Origin: Rachycentron canadum
Lineage: Eukaryota; Chordata; Actinopteri; Carangiformes; Rachycentridae
Reading direction: 5' to 3'
DNA length: 64,000 bases
Assembly: GCA_038496675.1 (NCBI GenBank)
Contig: CM076671.1
Location: 7,898,775 to 7,962,774, forward strand
Numbering within the stretch: the first letter of the stretch is position 1; each line of letters opens with the position of its first letter. Shown in pieces: positions 11,971 through 22,542 of this stretch. Both the position numbers and the translations under genes were made by a program. The notes below the pieces were generated by a model, which saw only the letters and a list, made by a program, of their open reading frames with translations, made no database searches and was not told where the DNA came from.

Positions 11971-13900
11971 TTACTGTAAATGATGATGAAATGGTTTGCA
12001 ATCCCTTAACTACCTTTTATTTGTTTATCACCTTGCTTTAAATTGAATTTCCATCAAGGCCTCACACACAAACCATGAAAATGGGTAGTGCACCAATGTT
12101 GATGAAATGAGTGCACATTTTATTGCAACGTATGGATTACAAGGAAAGATGTTCTAAAGCTCTATAGCTATTCTACAGCTCATTTACAATATTATAGACT
12201 TGTAGAAACTATATTAAAAATGTAAGCTTTTCTAATGTGCCTAATTCTGCAAATACATCCAATTTTGCAAAATGATAAATATTACATGCAAACAGTTGTT
12301 TTCTTAGAGGGTCTCAAGCTAAAATAAACCTCTTGCCTCCCTCCATGAGCACACATTACTTTCAGCTGACTGGTTTATCAGAGCTGTTCAGTCTTGTCTG
12401 GATGTGAGCCGTGCAGGCGGAGGGAACCGCTGATCCTCTGCCGGATTGAAAAGGGAACATTGATATCATTCCCACTGTCGGCTGAGCAGGGCCCAGAGGT
12501 TTCCCCTCATGGGGGGTCTTGAGAATGTCACTCTCGCTACCATGCAGCAGACCCCTCCCTCCTCCTCCTGCTCTTTCCAACTCCTCCTGCCATTATATTC
12601 ACCTACATTATCTCCAAATGTCACTGAGAGTAAAACCAATAGCACAGGGAGAATTTATCAAGGGAGTATTATGTTCTGTTGGGTACAAGATGTTTAATGG
12701 AAGCATGTAAACCAGTTGCTGCATGTATGACACATTAACCTTACATTAAATTGCTGCAACTGAGCATTCAGCTCCAGGTGTAATGTCTAAATGTTTCCTA
12801 AATACCTAAACTCCAAATGGCTTAAAAATGATCTTACTACTACTGGATAATATAATATAATATGAATGTCTATCATCATCATACCTCCATTTTTGTCTTC
12901 AATTCAATCACAGTGACATATGTATCAAGTTTGATGATGTTTATTATTAAACTAAAACCAGCAATATATTGATCTATTGGTAAAAGTGTGACATAGCCTC
13001 TTCCTCTGAGCCTCTGAAAAAAAAGATTAAAAAATGCATAAGCCACAAAGTTGCACTGACTGACTTCTTCACTGCCAACAACATGGGCACTGTAGACTGT
13101 CCTGAGACCCTTGAGTGGGAAACGTAAAAACTACAGTGCTTCAGTATTTTAAGGCTAAATAAAGTCTTGTCTTCAATAGGAACCAATGTGCTTGGGACTG
13201 AGAACCGTGAGAGATGGACTCACACATTGTTGACTTTGGCCTTTTCATAGGATAGAGAAGCTCTATCCTTTTATTGTCTGTTGATCCAGCCCTACTCTTC
13301 ACCACTGGGACATCTTGTGTTGTGTTCACCTGCTGAACGCAGGAATGTCAAATGTTGACTCCAAACAGCAAGTATCTGCATATCTTTACTTACTTTTATA
13401 CTGATATTCATGAACAGATTATAAACAAATTATATCCACATTCTGGTTATTTTCACATTGTATCTTTCTGGGAAAGTCAGGACACATGCAATTTTAAAGG
13501 GGGCTCTGTCCCAGCTTTAAATACAGTTACTGTCAGCATATTTCCTCTGTTGGCTTGGTTCATTATAACTGCAGCATTATGAAATGTGACACTGTGAATA
13601 GTGGGAAAAAAGTTGTTTTTTTTTTTTTTTTTTGCTTGAGCCGTGAGTTCAATTGGAACAATGGGATATGAGGGATCTTTCTTGAAAGGCTACAAACACC
13701 TGGTGGTTATGGGTTTGGACAGCAGACATGTCATATTGACGGTTTCCCCCCACTTCAGCAGCACCCCGAGCTCCGGCTTTTGTGGATTTTTTTAACACTC
13801 TGAAATTGTCAATCGAGTCAGTGGCCTGGACAAGCTCTTTCTTTGTGACACTGGGGCTTTAAAATGGTGCCAACCAAGCAGCATGGACGAAGGATTTGAA
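11971..13900. other. non-coding, no supported feature
   Basis: Mostly AT-rich. It contains an A-run at about 13017-13024 and a T-run at about 13615-13634. A GC-richer patch at 12360-12520 might be regulatory. I see no gene. Confidence 0.35.
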
Positions 13901-13904
13901 AAAG

Positions 13905-14215
13905 GCACAATGAGCTGGAAAAAAAAAAAATCCTAGCTACCTGGGAAACAAAACCAGGGGCAGGCGAGAAAATGTCGAAGAAAAAGAAAAGGGGGGATAG
14001 GAAAAAAAAAGTGTCACAGACTGACCCTCCCTCCCCTCTATTCCCCAGCCAATTCTGAGTCCTAGGAGTGAGCGGTAGGCATTTCTAGTCTTGAGAGGAG
14101 TGACAGAGAGAAAGGCAGGGACAAAAAAAAGAGAGAAAGAAAGTGAGAGCCCATCCGAAAGAGGGGGAGAACAAGAGAGAAGAGAGTGGCAAGGGGGAGG
14201 GATGGAGGGAGAGCA
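13905..14215 (+). repeat. polypurine tract
   Basis: Runs of A and G dominate the plus strand in two parts (about 13915-14015 and 14110-14210), with GAGAGAAAG and GGGGGAG words. They flank a short non-repetitive stretch at 14030-14095. Confidence 0.6.
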
Positions 14216-14269
14216 ACTTGAATCGTTGTCATCAGCTCCGTCACGTTGAATAGGCCTAATGAATGCAAG

Positions 14270-14620
14270 TGAGTGTTGAGGAGCCATGGCCAGCTCTATC
14301 AAGGCAGGTAATACCGCCCAGATTTAATTGGGAGCAGGTATTGGAAGGGCTGTATTACTTTAATTGGGAAGGGGTTCTCTAAATGGAAAAGACAAAGTAT
14401 AATGGCCAAATTGTGGTGCACAATAGCACTTAGCCTGGGATTGTATGCATTCGCTAATCTGCCCTGGAATGAGGCAATTCTGAACAATTTTCTCAGTGAA
14501 ACCAGCTGCAGAAAGCTTGTCCCCCTTTTTTGTTCTCCCTTGGGAAAATGTAAGATTGAAACAGAAAATACCTTTACCCGGGCAATCATTTGCCACGTGT
14601 GGAAAGCGGATACAGCAGTG
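14270..14620. promoter_or_regulatory. strong candidate conserved non-coding element
   Basis: One of the most enhancer-like blocks in the window. It is repeat-free, with two TTTAATTGGGA words at about 14323 and 14359 spaced 36 bp apart, GGAATGAGGCAATTC near 14465 and a balanced composition kept for 350 bp between polypurine tracts. No acceptor-donor pair bounds an open frame, so coding is unlikely. Confidence 0.45.
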
Positions 14621-14710
14621 AGTGGTGGAAAAAAAAAAAGAGAGCGAGAGAGAGGGAGAGAAAGGGGAATCTTTGTAGCAGGGAGAATGGAAGGCAAAGG
14701 AGATAAAGCA
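14621..14710 (+). repeat. polypurine tract
   Basis: G/A-only sequence for most of its length, with an A-run at about 14629-14639 and GAGAGAGGGAGAG repeats. It separates two regulatory-looking blocks. Confidence 0.6.
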
Positions 14711-14754
14711 GGACTCAAAGTGGGGCCTGTCACGGTCGCCAACAAGAGAATAAA

Positions 14755-14965
14755 GTGATGACATTTACAGTGACAGATGAGACTGCGAGGGAGAGCTGCC
14801 CACTATTTAGAGGGAGGAATCTGATATTTAACAGACATGGCCTCTGATAATTAACAGTGGACATGTATTTAGTGGTGGGCCTTGTCATTATTAATGACAG
14901 GCCTAGATACCAGATCTTAATGAAGTACAGCCTTGCCAGGATCTTGGGATGCAGGATGCCAGGAT
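14755..14965. promoter_or_regulatory. strong candidate conserved non-coding element
   Basis: Repeat-free sequence with TGATATTTAACAG and TGATAATTAACAG as two near-parallel words about 28 bp apart (from 14821 and 14847), then ATTATTAATGACAGGCC near 14888. Repeated TTAACAG/TGACAG sites suggest homeodomain or TALE (TGACAG, MEIS-type) binding. Inference from motifs only. Confidence 0.45.
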
Positions 14966-15027
14966 GTTAAACGCTTGTGAGCAAATTGAGATGCATTTTA
15001 GAGTTTCTAAGCACTTTTAATCCTGAT

Positions 15028-15090
15028 TCGTTTTTTTTTGTTTTTTTGTTTTTTGTTGTTGTTTGTTTGTTTTTTTTGTTTTGTTTTGGC
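15028..15090. repeat. T-rich (TTTG)-like low-complexity
   Basis: Irregular T-runs broken by single G, with the pure-looking GTTTGTTTGTTTTTTTTG part at about 15059-15076. No function apparent. Confidence 0.7.
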
Positions 15091-15179
15091 TTTTTCTCCT
15101 CATTCCAGTTATAGGAAAACGCTGCAACCATAACCCCTGCACTTGCTGTGGACAGGAAGTTCTTAGCAGCATGTTTCCA

Positions 15180-16230
15180 CATTATCCCAGCATGCACTGT
15201 GCTAGTGCACTCAGTCTTGTGTATCTTATCACCAAGGGAAATGGAGGGAAGAGGAGAAACAGCAGAGAAGTCGAAGCCATGTTTGCATCAAAAGAAGAAG
15301 CTTTTTTTTTTTTTTTAAATTGCTGTTCTACTCTCACTTTCCACCAGGAGAGGAGGGGGCAGAGGTGCTATGTTGTACGGTAATTGTGGGGATGAACTGA
15401 GAATAATTGCTTTTTATTGTCCATTGTACCCACAGGTTAGTGTGAGGAAGGTATTGTGTATCCTCATAGTGGAGAGGAAGAAGGGTGGGGGGGACAAAGC
15501 ATGCAGTGGCAAAGGCCTCTCCTTTAGTCCAGGTGGGTTTTGCATTTAGCCTGTAAGCCGGCTGAGATAAGAGATAGCGGCAGGACACTGTGCTCGCTAA
15601 ATGGAGACCCTGGTAGGTTGTCGCTGCTCTGCAATCCAGAGCATTCAATCCACTCAATGCACATCCTTAACTCCACAAAGACACTGCAAAGTTTCTTAGG
15701 ATGGCAGCAAGCGATCAGAGCTCGCCATCTTTTCATTTTGCCATCATCAAGTCCAAACTGTAATGACTATATCTCGTATTCTGCATTGTAACAAGGGGGT
15801 AAAAAAAACCCAACAGGAGTATTGTCCCAAGGAAGCAAACCTTGGCATATTGTTTGAAGGCTAAATTGCTCCCTGCGAAATGCACCCTCTGCTTTATTGC
15901 AGGCGTCTCTCCCATTAAATGTGTGGGTATTGTGCATGGATTACAATAGCTAAGAGGAACCCAGGGACAGCTTAACCGTTCAGAGAGAGTGAGAGGGAGA
16001 GTCTATAAAAAGCACAGAGAGTGGCTGGGGTTTTGTCAGGAGATGCATGCTTGCTTTCCCACCTGGTGAGGAGAGGAGAGGGTTTTAGGGAAGAACTCAG
16101 TGTCATGAATATTACATGTGGAGGAGAGGAGGCAGAAGGAAGTAGCCAACTCCAGAATAGAACATTCCCGTATATTAGATTACAGTACAGCAATTCCTTA
16201 GAGGGAAATCTTGATTAACTTGTACCAAGT
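15180..16230. promoter_or_regulatory. mixed non-coding with possible regulatory blocks
   Basis: A T-run at about 15303-15316 divides this region. From 15380 to 15930 the sequence is non-repetitive, with CpG-retaining patches (AAGCCGGCTGAG near 15556, GCGATCAGAGCTCGCC near 15711). No exon is supported. The region was bounded by eye and only part of it is likely to be functional. Confidence 0.28.
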
Positions 16231-17739
16231 GTGTCTAGCAATTAGTTACACTCTGCAGTGGGTAATCCATTGGTATCAGAATGACTTAGTAATGATATGT
16301 AATTAAAATATGAATGAATATGTTACTCACGTGTAATACAAATTGGATCTAGAGCACACTTTGAAAATGCACTGGACTCATATTCAAATTTATTAGATTA
16401 ATGCTGCAATGGATCAAATCCTTAATTTTACCTGCCAGCCTATACAGCCTGGTTTATGTCTAACAACTTGAAACAACCTCAAGCCATTTTTCAGTGATTA
16501 AGTCTTTTTTTTTTCTTTCTCCATCTCACTGAACATGATATTAAGAAACCATCATCTCATCAGTTGCATCACTACAGAGCCACTGAAGTCTCATTTGCTG
16601 GGATGATTATCTGAATGCGCTTTGTGCAGTTTGCTCTGTTGAGATTTTTCTTAACTGTCGCATTCACTATCTGTCCATCAAGAGTCCTGTAACACTTGGA
16701 TTGTAAATCAAATGTTGATCTCATTAATGGGTGGACAAATGACAAGCACTATTTTCTCTTGTTCCTGTCTTGAAATCAAGACAAATAACACTAATGTTGA
16801 CAAAACAGGTACAGGAGGCATGAAATACTTTTCTCCATCCCATCTCATCAATGCAGAACCTGACTGTCGGCACCAGGTCAGAGATCCCCCATTTCCTTGT
16901 ACAGTTTGGACACGTGCAACATATTGACACACAATTAGATTATTGAAAGTATAAAACTTGATTTTTTTTCAGAGGGGAGGGGAGTAAGGCTTCATTTTTC
17001 TATCTTGCATTTTGTGTATACATGAGCAGATGTGCGGAAGAATCTGTGTGATATCTCTCTCTCTCTCTGTCTCTCGCTTGACTTTCTGGGTTTCAAAACA
17101 AAGCTTTTGCATTTTCACAAGTCTCTCTTTCACCATCCACATCCCACATGTCATTCTAACACATGTTGCTTTCAGTGACTTTAGGCATTTGTCACTTTTA
17201 ATGAACATTATTTCGCACGTTGCATGAGGCCAACCTGCCATACAGCTGTATGTTATTTGCAGCACTGCTGCAGCTTCTGTTTGGACCAAAGATTCAGAAA
17301 GGTGTTATTTTGTTAGGGAGATATATTTTTAACACCATCAGACCATCAAAAAGCTGAAGATGTAAGAGGAGTGGATGGCAGAAAACAGTTACTGTATCAG
17401 ATTCATTGGGTGGAAATGTAATTAACTGCAAATGAACTGGCGCCTGATACTTCAAAATGCAACCAAAGAAGCACTTTGAAATTCTTACTTTGTTATCTGC
17501 TTTTAAAAAAAAATAGCCATCTTTTCTGTTGATTATCCATTTAAAAAACTATTTATTCAATTCATCTTTAAAAAGACAAAACATTTTCCTTTCAATACAC
17601 ATATTTTTAACCGATATCAACATCTGATTGAAGCAACAGAAAAACATGTCAACAACAAAACAGACCTCAGTTGTCCTACTTTATGGCTTAGCTTTCCAAT
17701 TAAGAATAAATAATTCTGTAATTTTTTTGTTTTAAAGGT
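16231..17739. other. non-coding, no supported feature
   Basis: AT-rich. A short TC run sits at about 17056-17074 and T- or A-runs occur near 16505 and 17505. I see no gene or recognisable repeat. Confidence 0.35.
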
Positions 17740-18290
17740 GTGGCCCAGCTTTTGGCTTTACTGGGAGTAGGGATGATTTCAGTTGGTGGATCAATCAATT
17801 GGTGGTCAATCTTCCATAAGGTGAAATATCTTACAACTGATGGAATGGTTCCCCTAGAATTTGGTACGAATTTAAGGGTCCCCAAAGGAAGAGTCATAAT
17901 AACTTAAATGACCTCCTGTCTTCATTAGCTTTGACATTTTGGCTTTTTAGGGACACGTATTAACAAGTATTTTGCACAGGTATTAATCTTCCCTTCAGGA
18001 TTAATTATTGAAACTATTGATTTTTTTTTTAACCCTGACTTTTCATGAAGTGCAATCAAAAGGTCTGTTTTTATCACCTATCCAGTGAAATGCTTCTACG
18101 AGACGGAATCATCAGTACAAATGAGATACCTCAGCAACTGCTGCACTGATTCCCAAGTAGTCAGGTGCAGATATTCATGGTTCCCAGAGCATGAATCCCA
18201 AGACTTCTTCAAAGAATCCTGATTTTGATGATCCCTGACTTTTCGTCAAGCACCATGATTGAGTCAAAGTTTCTTATATCCCAACAAAAA
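17740..18290. repeat. decayed tandem copies of a dispersed fish-type repeat
   Basis: Recurring words show internal repetition: CCCTGACTTTTC followed by an AAG-GC word at about 18036 and again at about 18233; ATTTGGTACGAATTTAAGGG near 17859 against AGATATTCATGGTTCCCAGA near 18169; and the word pairs GGAAGAGTCATAATAACTT and GCATGAATCCCAAGACTT in matching order. The wording corresponds to a repeat I recall as frequent in percomorph genomes (GAATTTGGTACAGA... CCCCAGAGGATGAAT type). About two to three eroded units are visible. No coding capacity. Confidence 0.55.
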
Positions 18291-18299
18291 CGACATGTT

Positions 18300-19000
18300 A
18301 AGTCAAACAAACCAAATCACTAGAATAGCTGAAATGTTCGACCTGTTCCAGTTCTGGTAAATTATTGCTCTATGCTGTTGCTGGGGATCTTTTTTCTCTC
18401 CCAGTAAACTGTGAAAAGCTTGTCCAGATCCACAACAGTTTGCACTGATGCTCAAAGCACACTCTGTTTTGGCAATGGGAGTTAGTTTCCTCTTCTGAAA
18501 CCAGAGGTGGAATATAAACGGTGGGCGTCCATCCATCAGTGTACAGCAGATGAATCGGTCTGATTCTCTTGAAGGGTTTTATGTGTAAGAGGTGGCGAGA
18601 GTTGGGACTTAGATGGTTTGATAAAGTATGGCAGGCAGATGAAAACAAATAGGACCAAATGAGTAATCAGGAACCCGCTTCCTCCTATACGTCTCTCACA
18701 ACAGAAGTGCCATTGCGCTGAGAGTGTATGCAGACGCTACAGTCTGGCTGAGAGGTAATGTGAGCTTGTTTTTGGGCGGGGGCATGGGGGGGGGTCCATG
18801 GCGGGTGGGGATTGCTGGCAGTGTAATTTGTTCTGTCTGGCAGAAGCATGTTGTGTTGATGAGGATGGGGGCCTCTGTACACTTGTTCCCTGTGCGTTTC
18901 CAGTCAGGGATTGCAGGGCCCCGGGTGGCAGTAACATACCCACATCTCCCTGCCATGTGAGCCCATAGAGGCCTCCACCGGTAGTCCTGAGTGTGAGATG
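18300..19000. other. non-coding, no supported feature
   Basis: The first half is ordinary sequence. At 18770-18800 it is G-rich and at 18820-18990 GC-richer. Overlapping short frames on both strands show no splice structure or recognisable product. Confidence 0.35.
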
Positions 19001-19004
19001 CATA

Positions 19005-19034
19005 GATAACACACACACATACACACACACACAC
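19005..19034. repeat. CA microsatellite
   Basis: (CA)n interrupted once by a T, ending in CCCC at about 19037. Confidence 0.9.
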
Positions 19035-19619
19035 CCCTGGAAAACAATGTTTCCTTCACTCACAGTTAAATATTTTCTCTGACAAGTCAGGGAGGTATTT
19101 TCTCTCTCCCCCGCCTCTGCAACCTGGGCTATTTTCTCCAGCGGCCTCTCCACAACTGGCCTTGGCCCGGGCCGGTGTCAGTTATTTCATGGTGACAGGG
19201 AGAGTTAGGCCGACATGTGTTAGCAGTGAACCCTCCCTGCAGTCGAGTCTGCCGAGGCTGCCGCTGATGAGAACAGACAGCCAGGTAGATCCACAGGCAC
19301 GATAGAAGTCAACACAGGATTTCGAGGCTTCTCAGAGGGTTTCATCAGTGAAGGATTTCTGGGTCCCTCAAAGTGTTACATCACCTTGACTGCAGAGATA
19401 TACAGTAACAAACTGAGTGACTGTGGAGAGATAGGAGTCCTGAAAATATCATTGTCACATCCTTGAAATGTACTGTTTTTGTGCCTGTTCAGTTTAGATA
19501 CCAGGTTAATGAGTGTTATGAATATTGTACAACTACTATTTGTTTCAATAAAAACATAAATGGATGAATTAGAATATTTTTTTCTCTCATTTTTAAATCC
19601 ATTCCAGTTTCGTCTGTAC

Positions 19620-19720
19620 TCAATGTAAGTATTTTTTTGGCCACATGGTGGCAGTGCAACATGTTAGGAACACGACACTGACCTTTGACCTATGACCTTG
19701 TGTTAAAGCCCCATCGTCTA
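19620..19720. repeat. dispersed repeat fragment with CTCF-like word
   Basis: TTGGCCACATGG at 19637-19648 repeats the phrase at 132-143. Each copy lies near an ATGTAAGT word, after it in one case and before it in the other. CCACATGGTGGCAG at 19641-19654 matches the CTCF core at 12 of 14 positions. A tandem-like TGACCTTTGACCTATGACC (nuclear-receptor half-sites) lies at about 19679-19697. Confidence 0.4.
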
Positions 19721-20061
19721 ACAAATAGCATAGTTGCCTCCAAATATAGCAGACACTATGCAAAATCAGCCTTTATGTGAAATCGGTTCATGTCCTGCAT
19801 GTAAGCACCACACTTAGTCTCTTTACAAGTGTTTTGGCCTCATCTCGGGGAAATATCTTACTGATATATATCTAGTTTTTGAGTTCAGGAACTGTTAGCA
19901 AGTGGCTAACTACAGCTGCAAACCACCTGCATCCAAAAACAATGTTGTTGACAGAGTGACACACACTCAAACACACACAGACACCAAATATATGTGTCAC
20001 CAGCCTTAAATTTAGTATTTATTAACATACTTTCTTTCTTTTTTCTTTCTTTCCTGGCTAG

Positions 20062-20175
20062 CTGCGGACAGTGGAAAAGGCACTTGACAAGGCTAACGTT
20101 AGCAAGCCTTTCCCAGTTTACACCCAGCAGATGGCAGGTGCCACATGGAGGCTTGCTGTGTTCACCGGGGTGAAT
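20062..20175 (+). CDS. candidate exon, unidentified (38 open codons)
   Basis: A pyrimidine-rich tract ending CTTTCCTGGCTAG gives a good acceptor (AG at 20060-20061) and GTAAGT at 20176 a consensus donor. The 114 bp between them are exactly 38 open codons, phase 0 at both ends, beginning LRTVEKALDKANVSK and ending LAVFTGVN. An in-frame TAG lies directly on the acceptor, as expected at a true boundary. I recognise no domain. Against coding: the exon contains GCTAACGTTAGC, a palindrome common in fish promoter DNA, and it overlaps a CpG island, so it may instead be part of a 5' untranslated exon that is open by chance. Confidence 0.33.
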
Positions 20176-20542
20176 GTAAGTTTGACATCCACACCTCTTT
20201 TAACTTCCTTTTTGCCCCCATCAACTGTTCACGGGGGGGTAACGTTGGTGTCTTGTTCGTAGTTTTGCTGCTAAACGCTACAATTCGCTAGCTGCTAACT
20301 TTACCGGTTAGGATTTAAGCTAGCGTCCCCTAACTCTGGTGGCGCTCCACCACGAAATGATCAGGTTTTCTTCACTCCCTCCTGCCTCTTTCCCCCCTCA
20401 GTGAGGCATGATATCATCTGAGTCATGTCCGCGGAGGATAATCAGACTCATGTTTGTGTACATTTCGACAGGCGTGCCTGGCTGCGCGCGTTTTCATAGC
20501 TCGTCGGTTTAACTTCCTCATGTTGCTGTGTGAGTCACTTGC

Positions 20543-20573
20543 TGTGGTGGTGGTGGTGGTGGTGGGGGGGGGG
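20543..20573. repeat. GTG trinucleotide repeat plus G-run
   Basis: About seven GTG units pass into ten consecutive G at about 20564-20573. The plus strand has G-quadruplex potential inside the CpG island. Confidence 0.85.
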
Positions 20574-20729
20574 CTTGTGAGTGGATGGTTGCTGGGTGAA
20601 GTTGGGTTTGACTTTGTCTGGATAAATAAAGGTTGAAAAGGAGAAGGGCTGTAATGTGGCCGAGTGTGTTGCCTGTTTGAAGCGCTGCAGCTTTGAAGGC
20701 TGTGAGCCGCCTTTGGGTCCCGGGGTGGG

Positions 20730-20749
20730 AGGCGGCGGCGGCGGCGGGG
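20730..20749. repeat. GGC trinucleotide repeat
   Basis: Six GGC units inside the CpG island. Such arrays are often 5' UTR or alanine/glycine-coding in real genes; here no start codon links them to a frame. Confidence 0.85.
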
Positions 20750-20798
20750 ACGAGGTTAAGTGCAGCTTTTACACGCACACGGAGAGGGAGAGGGAGAG

Positions 20799-20823
20799 GG
20801 CAGCGGCGGCGGCGGCGGCGGCC
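20799..20823. repeat. CGG trinucleotide repeat
   Basis: About seven CGG units directly after a (GGGAGA)n purine stretch and before CCCGGTGCATGGGATGAACC. The ATG at 20836 opens a frame rich in Gly with no recognisable product. A 5' UTR position is likely if this is the promoter. Confidence 0.8.
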
Positions 20824-20905
20824 CGGTGCATGGGATGAACCGACGTGGATGTGTGTTTGGTTGGGGGGGAGGGGGGGCGGCTTGGGTCGTAGCCAGCAGC
20901 AAGGT

Positions 20906-22495
20906 TAATGCAGAGATCCTTTCACACACAGACACCCTGTTTTCTCTTTGTTTTTCTGTCTCTAAGAGCTAGAAAGCCACACATGCAAACTATAGGTTCA
21001 AAGCTGAATCTTTTATCTCGAGTAAAGGTCATATTCTAGACTTTATAAGGATGGACATTCAGTTTTAGTAGTGTAAAGCCCCTGTTACGCTCACTGATCG
21101 TATATACTGTGCATTTTATCACATATTGGCAATGTAAAAGAAAAATCCTTATAAATGCATGTGTCATATCATGTGTTTTCCACGCAAAATACGGCCACTG
21201 ATTTAAAGCTATTCCTCATGCTGCAGTTTACCAAAGGTGACAGATGTCATTTACTTATTGCAACATGTCATCAACATGCAACATCTTCTCATGAAGTCAC
21301 ACACAGGATGGGTGTTTCAGCGTGTGTGGCTGCATGGTCTAATGGTGTGCAACAGGAGATCCTTCAGGAAATGATCGCCATCATCCCGTCTTGTTGTTGC
21401 CAACAGCCTGTTCATTGTGGAGTCTGTGAGTCGGCTTGGAGATGACACAGTCTTGATTGTCCCTGTGATTTGTGATATCAGCCCTCTCAGCGTCTCTTCC
21501 TGCACCCTCTCGTCTTCCCTCCTCGCTCCGTTTTGTTGGGCGGGGGTGTGTGTGTGTGTGTGTTGTGTTGTGTTTGTGGGTGTGTCTGAGAGATGGCGGG
21601 CTTTGAAAACACTAAACACAGCTGCTGGTGATATGCCAATATGCATTTCTGGATTCAATTAGTAGATTGCGAATTTCCTAATTTCTGTGGATTTCAGGAC
21701 AGGTGATGCATGGATAATGTGACATCATTTTGTGGTGTGTAGATTGTCAGGTTTCGATATTGAGGGCCACGCCTCAAGCCTTAATAACAACAACTGTTAT
21801 AAGAACCTAACTGCAAGCAATAGATAGACCCATGGAGCTCAGCTTTGGTCAGTTTTGATGCACAAATTTGCAAACTTTGAATTTGTGCCGTTAACCAACT
21901 GCAGACCATCCAGAGAATCCTTCCAATTATTTGTCCAGTATTTCAAGAACCACACAAGTCTGTGAGATGGGATAATTATGAGCACATGATTTTCCAGAGC
22001 TTGTGATACTTGTTGACAAGCAGTGATGCCTCCCTACACGTGTCTGTGATAGCCTTGGCCTGCGTTCGTCCTAATGAATTAGACAAGGTGCTAACAAGAA
22101 TCACCAAGAGGAGACAGGAGCTGCTGACAGTTAGCAGTTGTCTGCAACAACACTGGTCACCTCAAACATTATGTCAGAAACAGGATGTCAATTTTTACAC
22201 TTAATGATGATAGCACAGTCATATGTATATTGCTGTTTTTGTGCTCTTTTATTTTGCTGATGTAGTCTCTTCATAGGCCTTTATACCCACCTTAAGGCTT
22301 TTCTGTTTTTTCATGCCTTTGTGTTTTTCCTGATAAAGTGCTCCACATATTTAGAATCAGCACAACCTCAGCAAATTATACATGTCACTCAATAAAGACT
22401 TCTATTAGCTGTAATGGGCGATACAATGTAATAGCAAAGAAAACGTCAACACAGAAAGTTACACACGTGTGTTTGTGTTGTTCTAGAGCTGATTT
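20906..22495. other. non-coding, no supported feature
   Basis: Ordinary sequence after the island. A TG run lies at about 21545-21572. The stretch 21300-21660 is GC-richer and open in places, but no splice-bounded exon is convincing. Confidence 0.35.
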
Positions 22496-22542
22496 GAAGT
22501 TTCCATCTTTAACTTATCATGAGTTCTGCTCATTCTTTTGAG
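22496..22542 (+). repeat. 47-bp repeat arm, inverted partner at 52060-52106
   Basis: The reverse complement of 52060-52106 matches this segment at 44 of 47 positions. This includes an exact 27-bp run from ATCATGAGTTC to TTCTTTTGAG. Similarity stops abruptly at both ends. Either both are fragments of one dispersed element or one arose from the other. I did not find a third copy by eye. Confidence 0.75.

Larger units (their letters stand above)
20080..20905 (+). promoter_or_regulatory. CpG-island promoter candidate
   Basis: CpG is frequent here (TTCGCTAGC, TACCGG, GTCCGCGGAGG, GCTGCGCGCG, CTCGTCGG, then GGC and CGG arrays), while the rest of the window is CpG-poor. This is the only such cluster in 64 kb. 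GCTAAC/GCTAGC words typical of fish promoter regions occur at about 20275-20325. No TATA box is evident, which is normal for this promoter class. Direction is inferred from the plus-strand exon candidates downstream. Possible donors within it are GACGAG|GTTAAGT at 20755 and AGCAAG|GTTAAT at about 20903. A start site and transcript would need RNA evidence. Confidence 0.55.
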
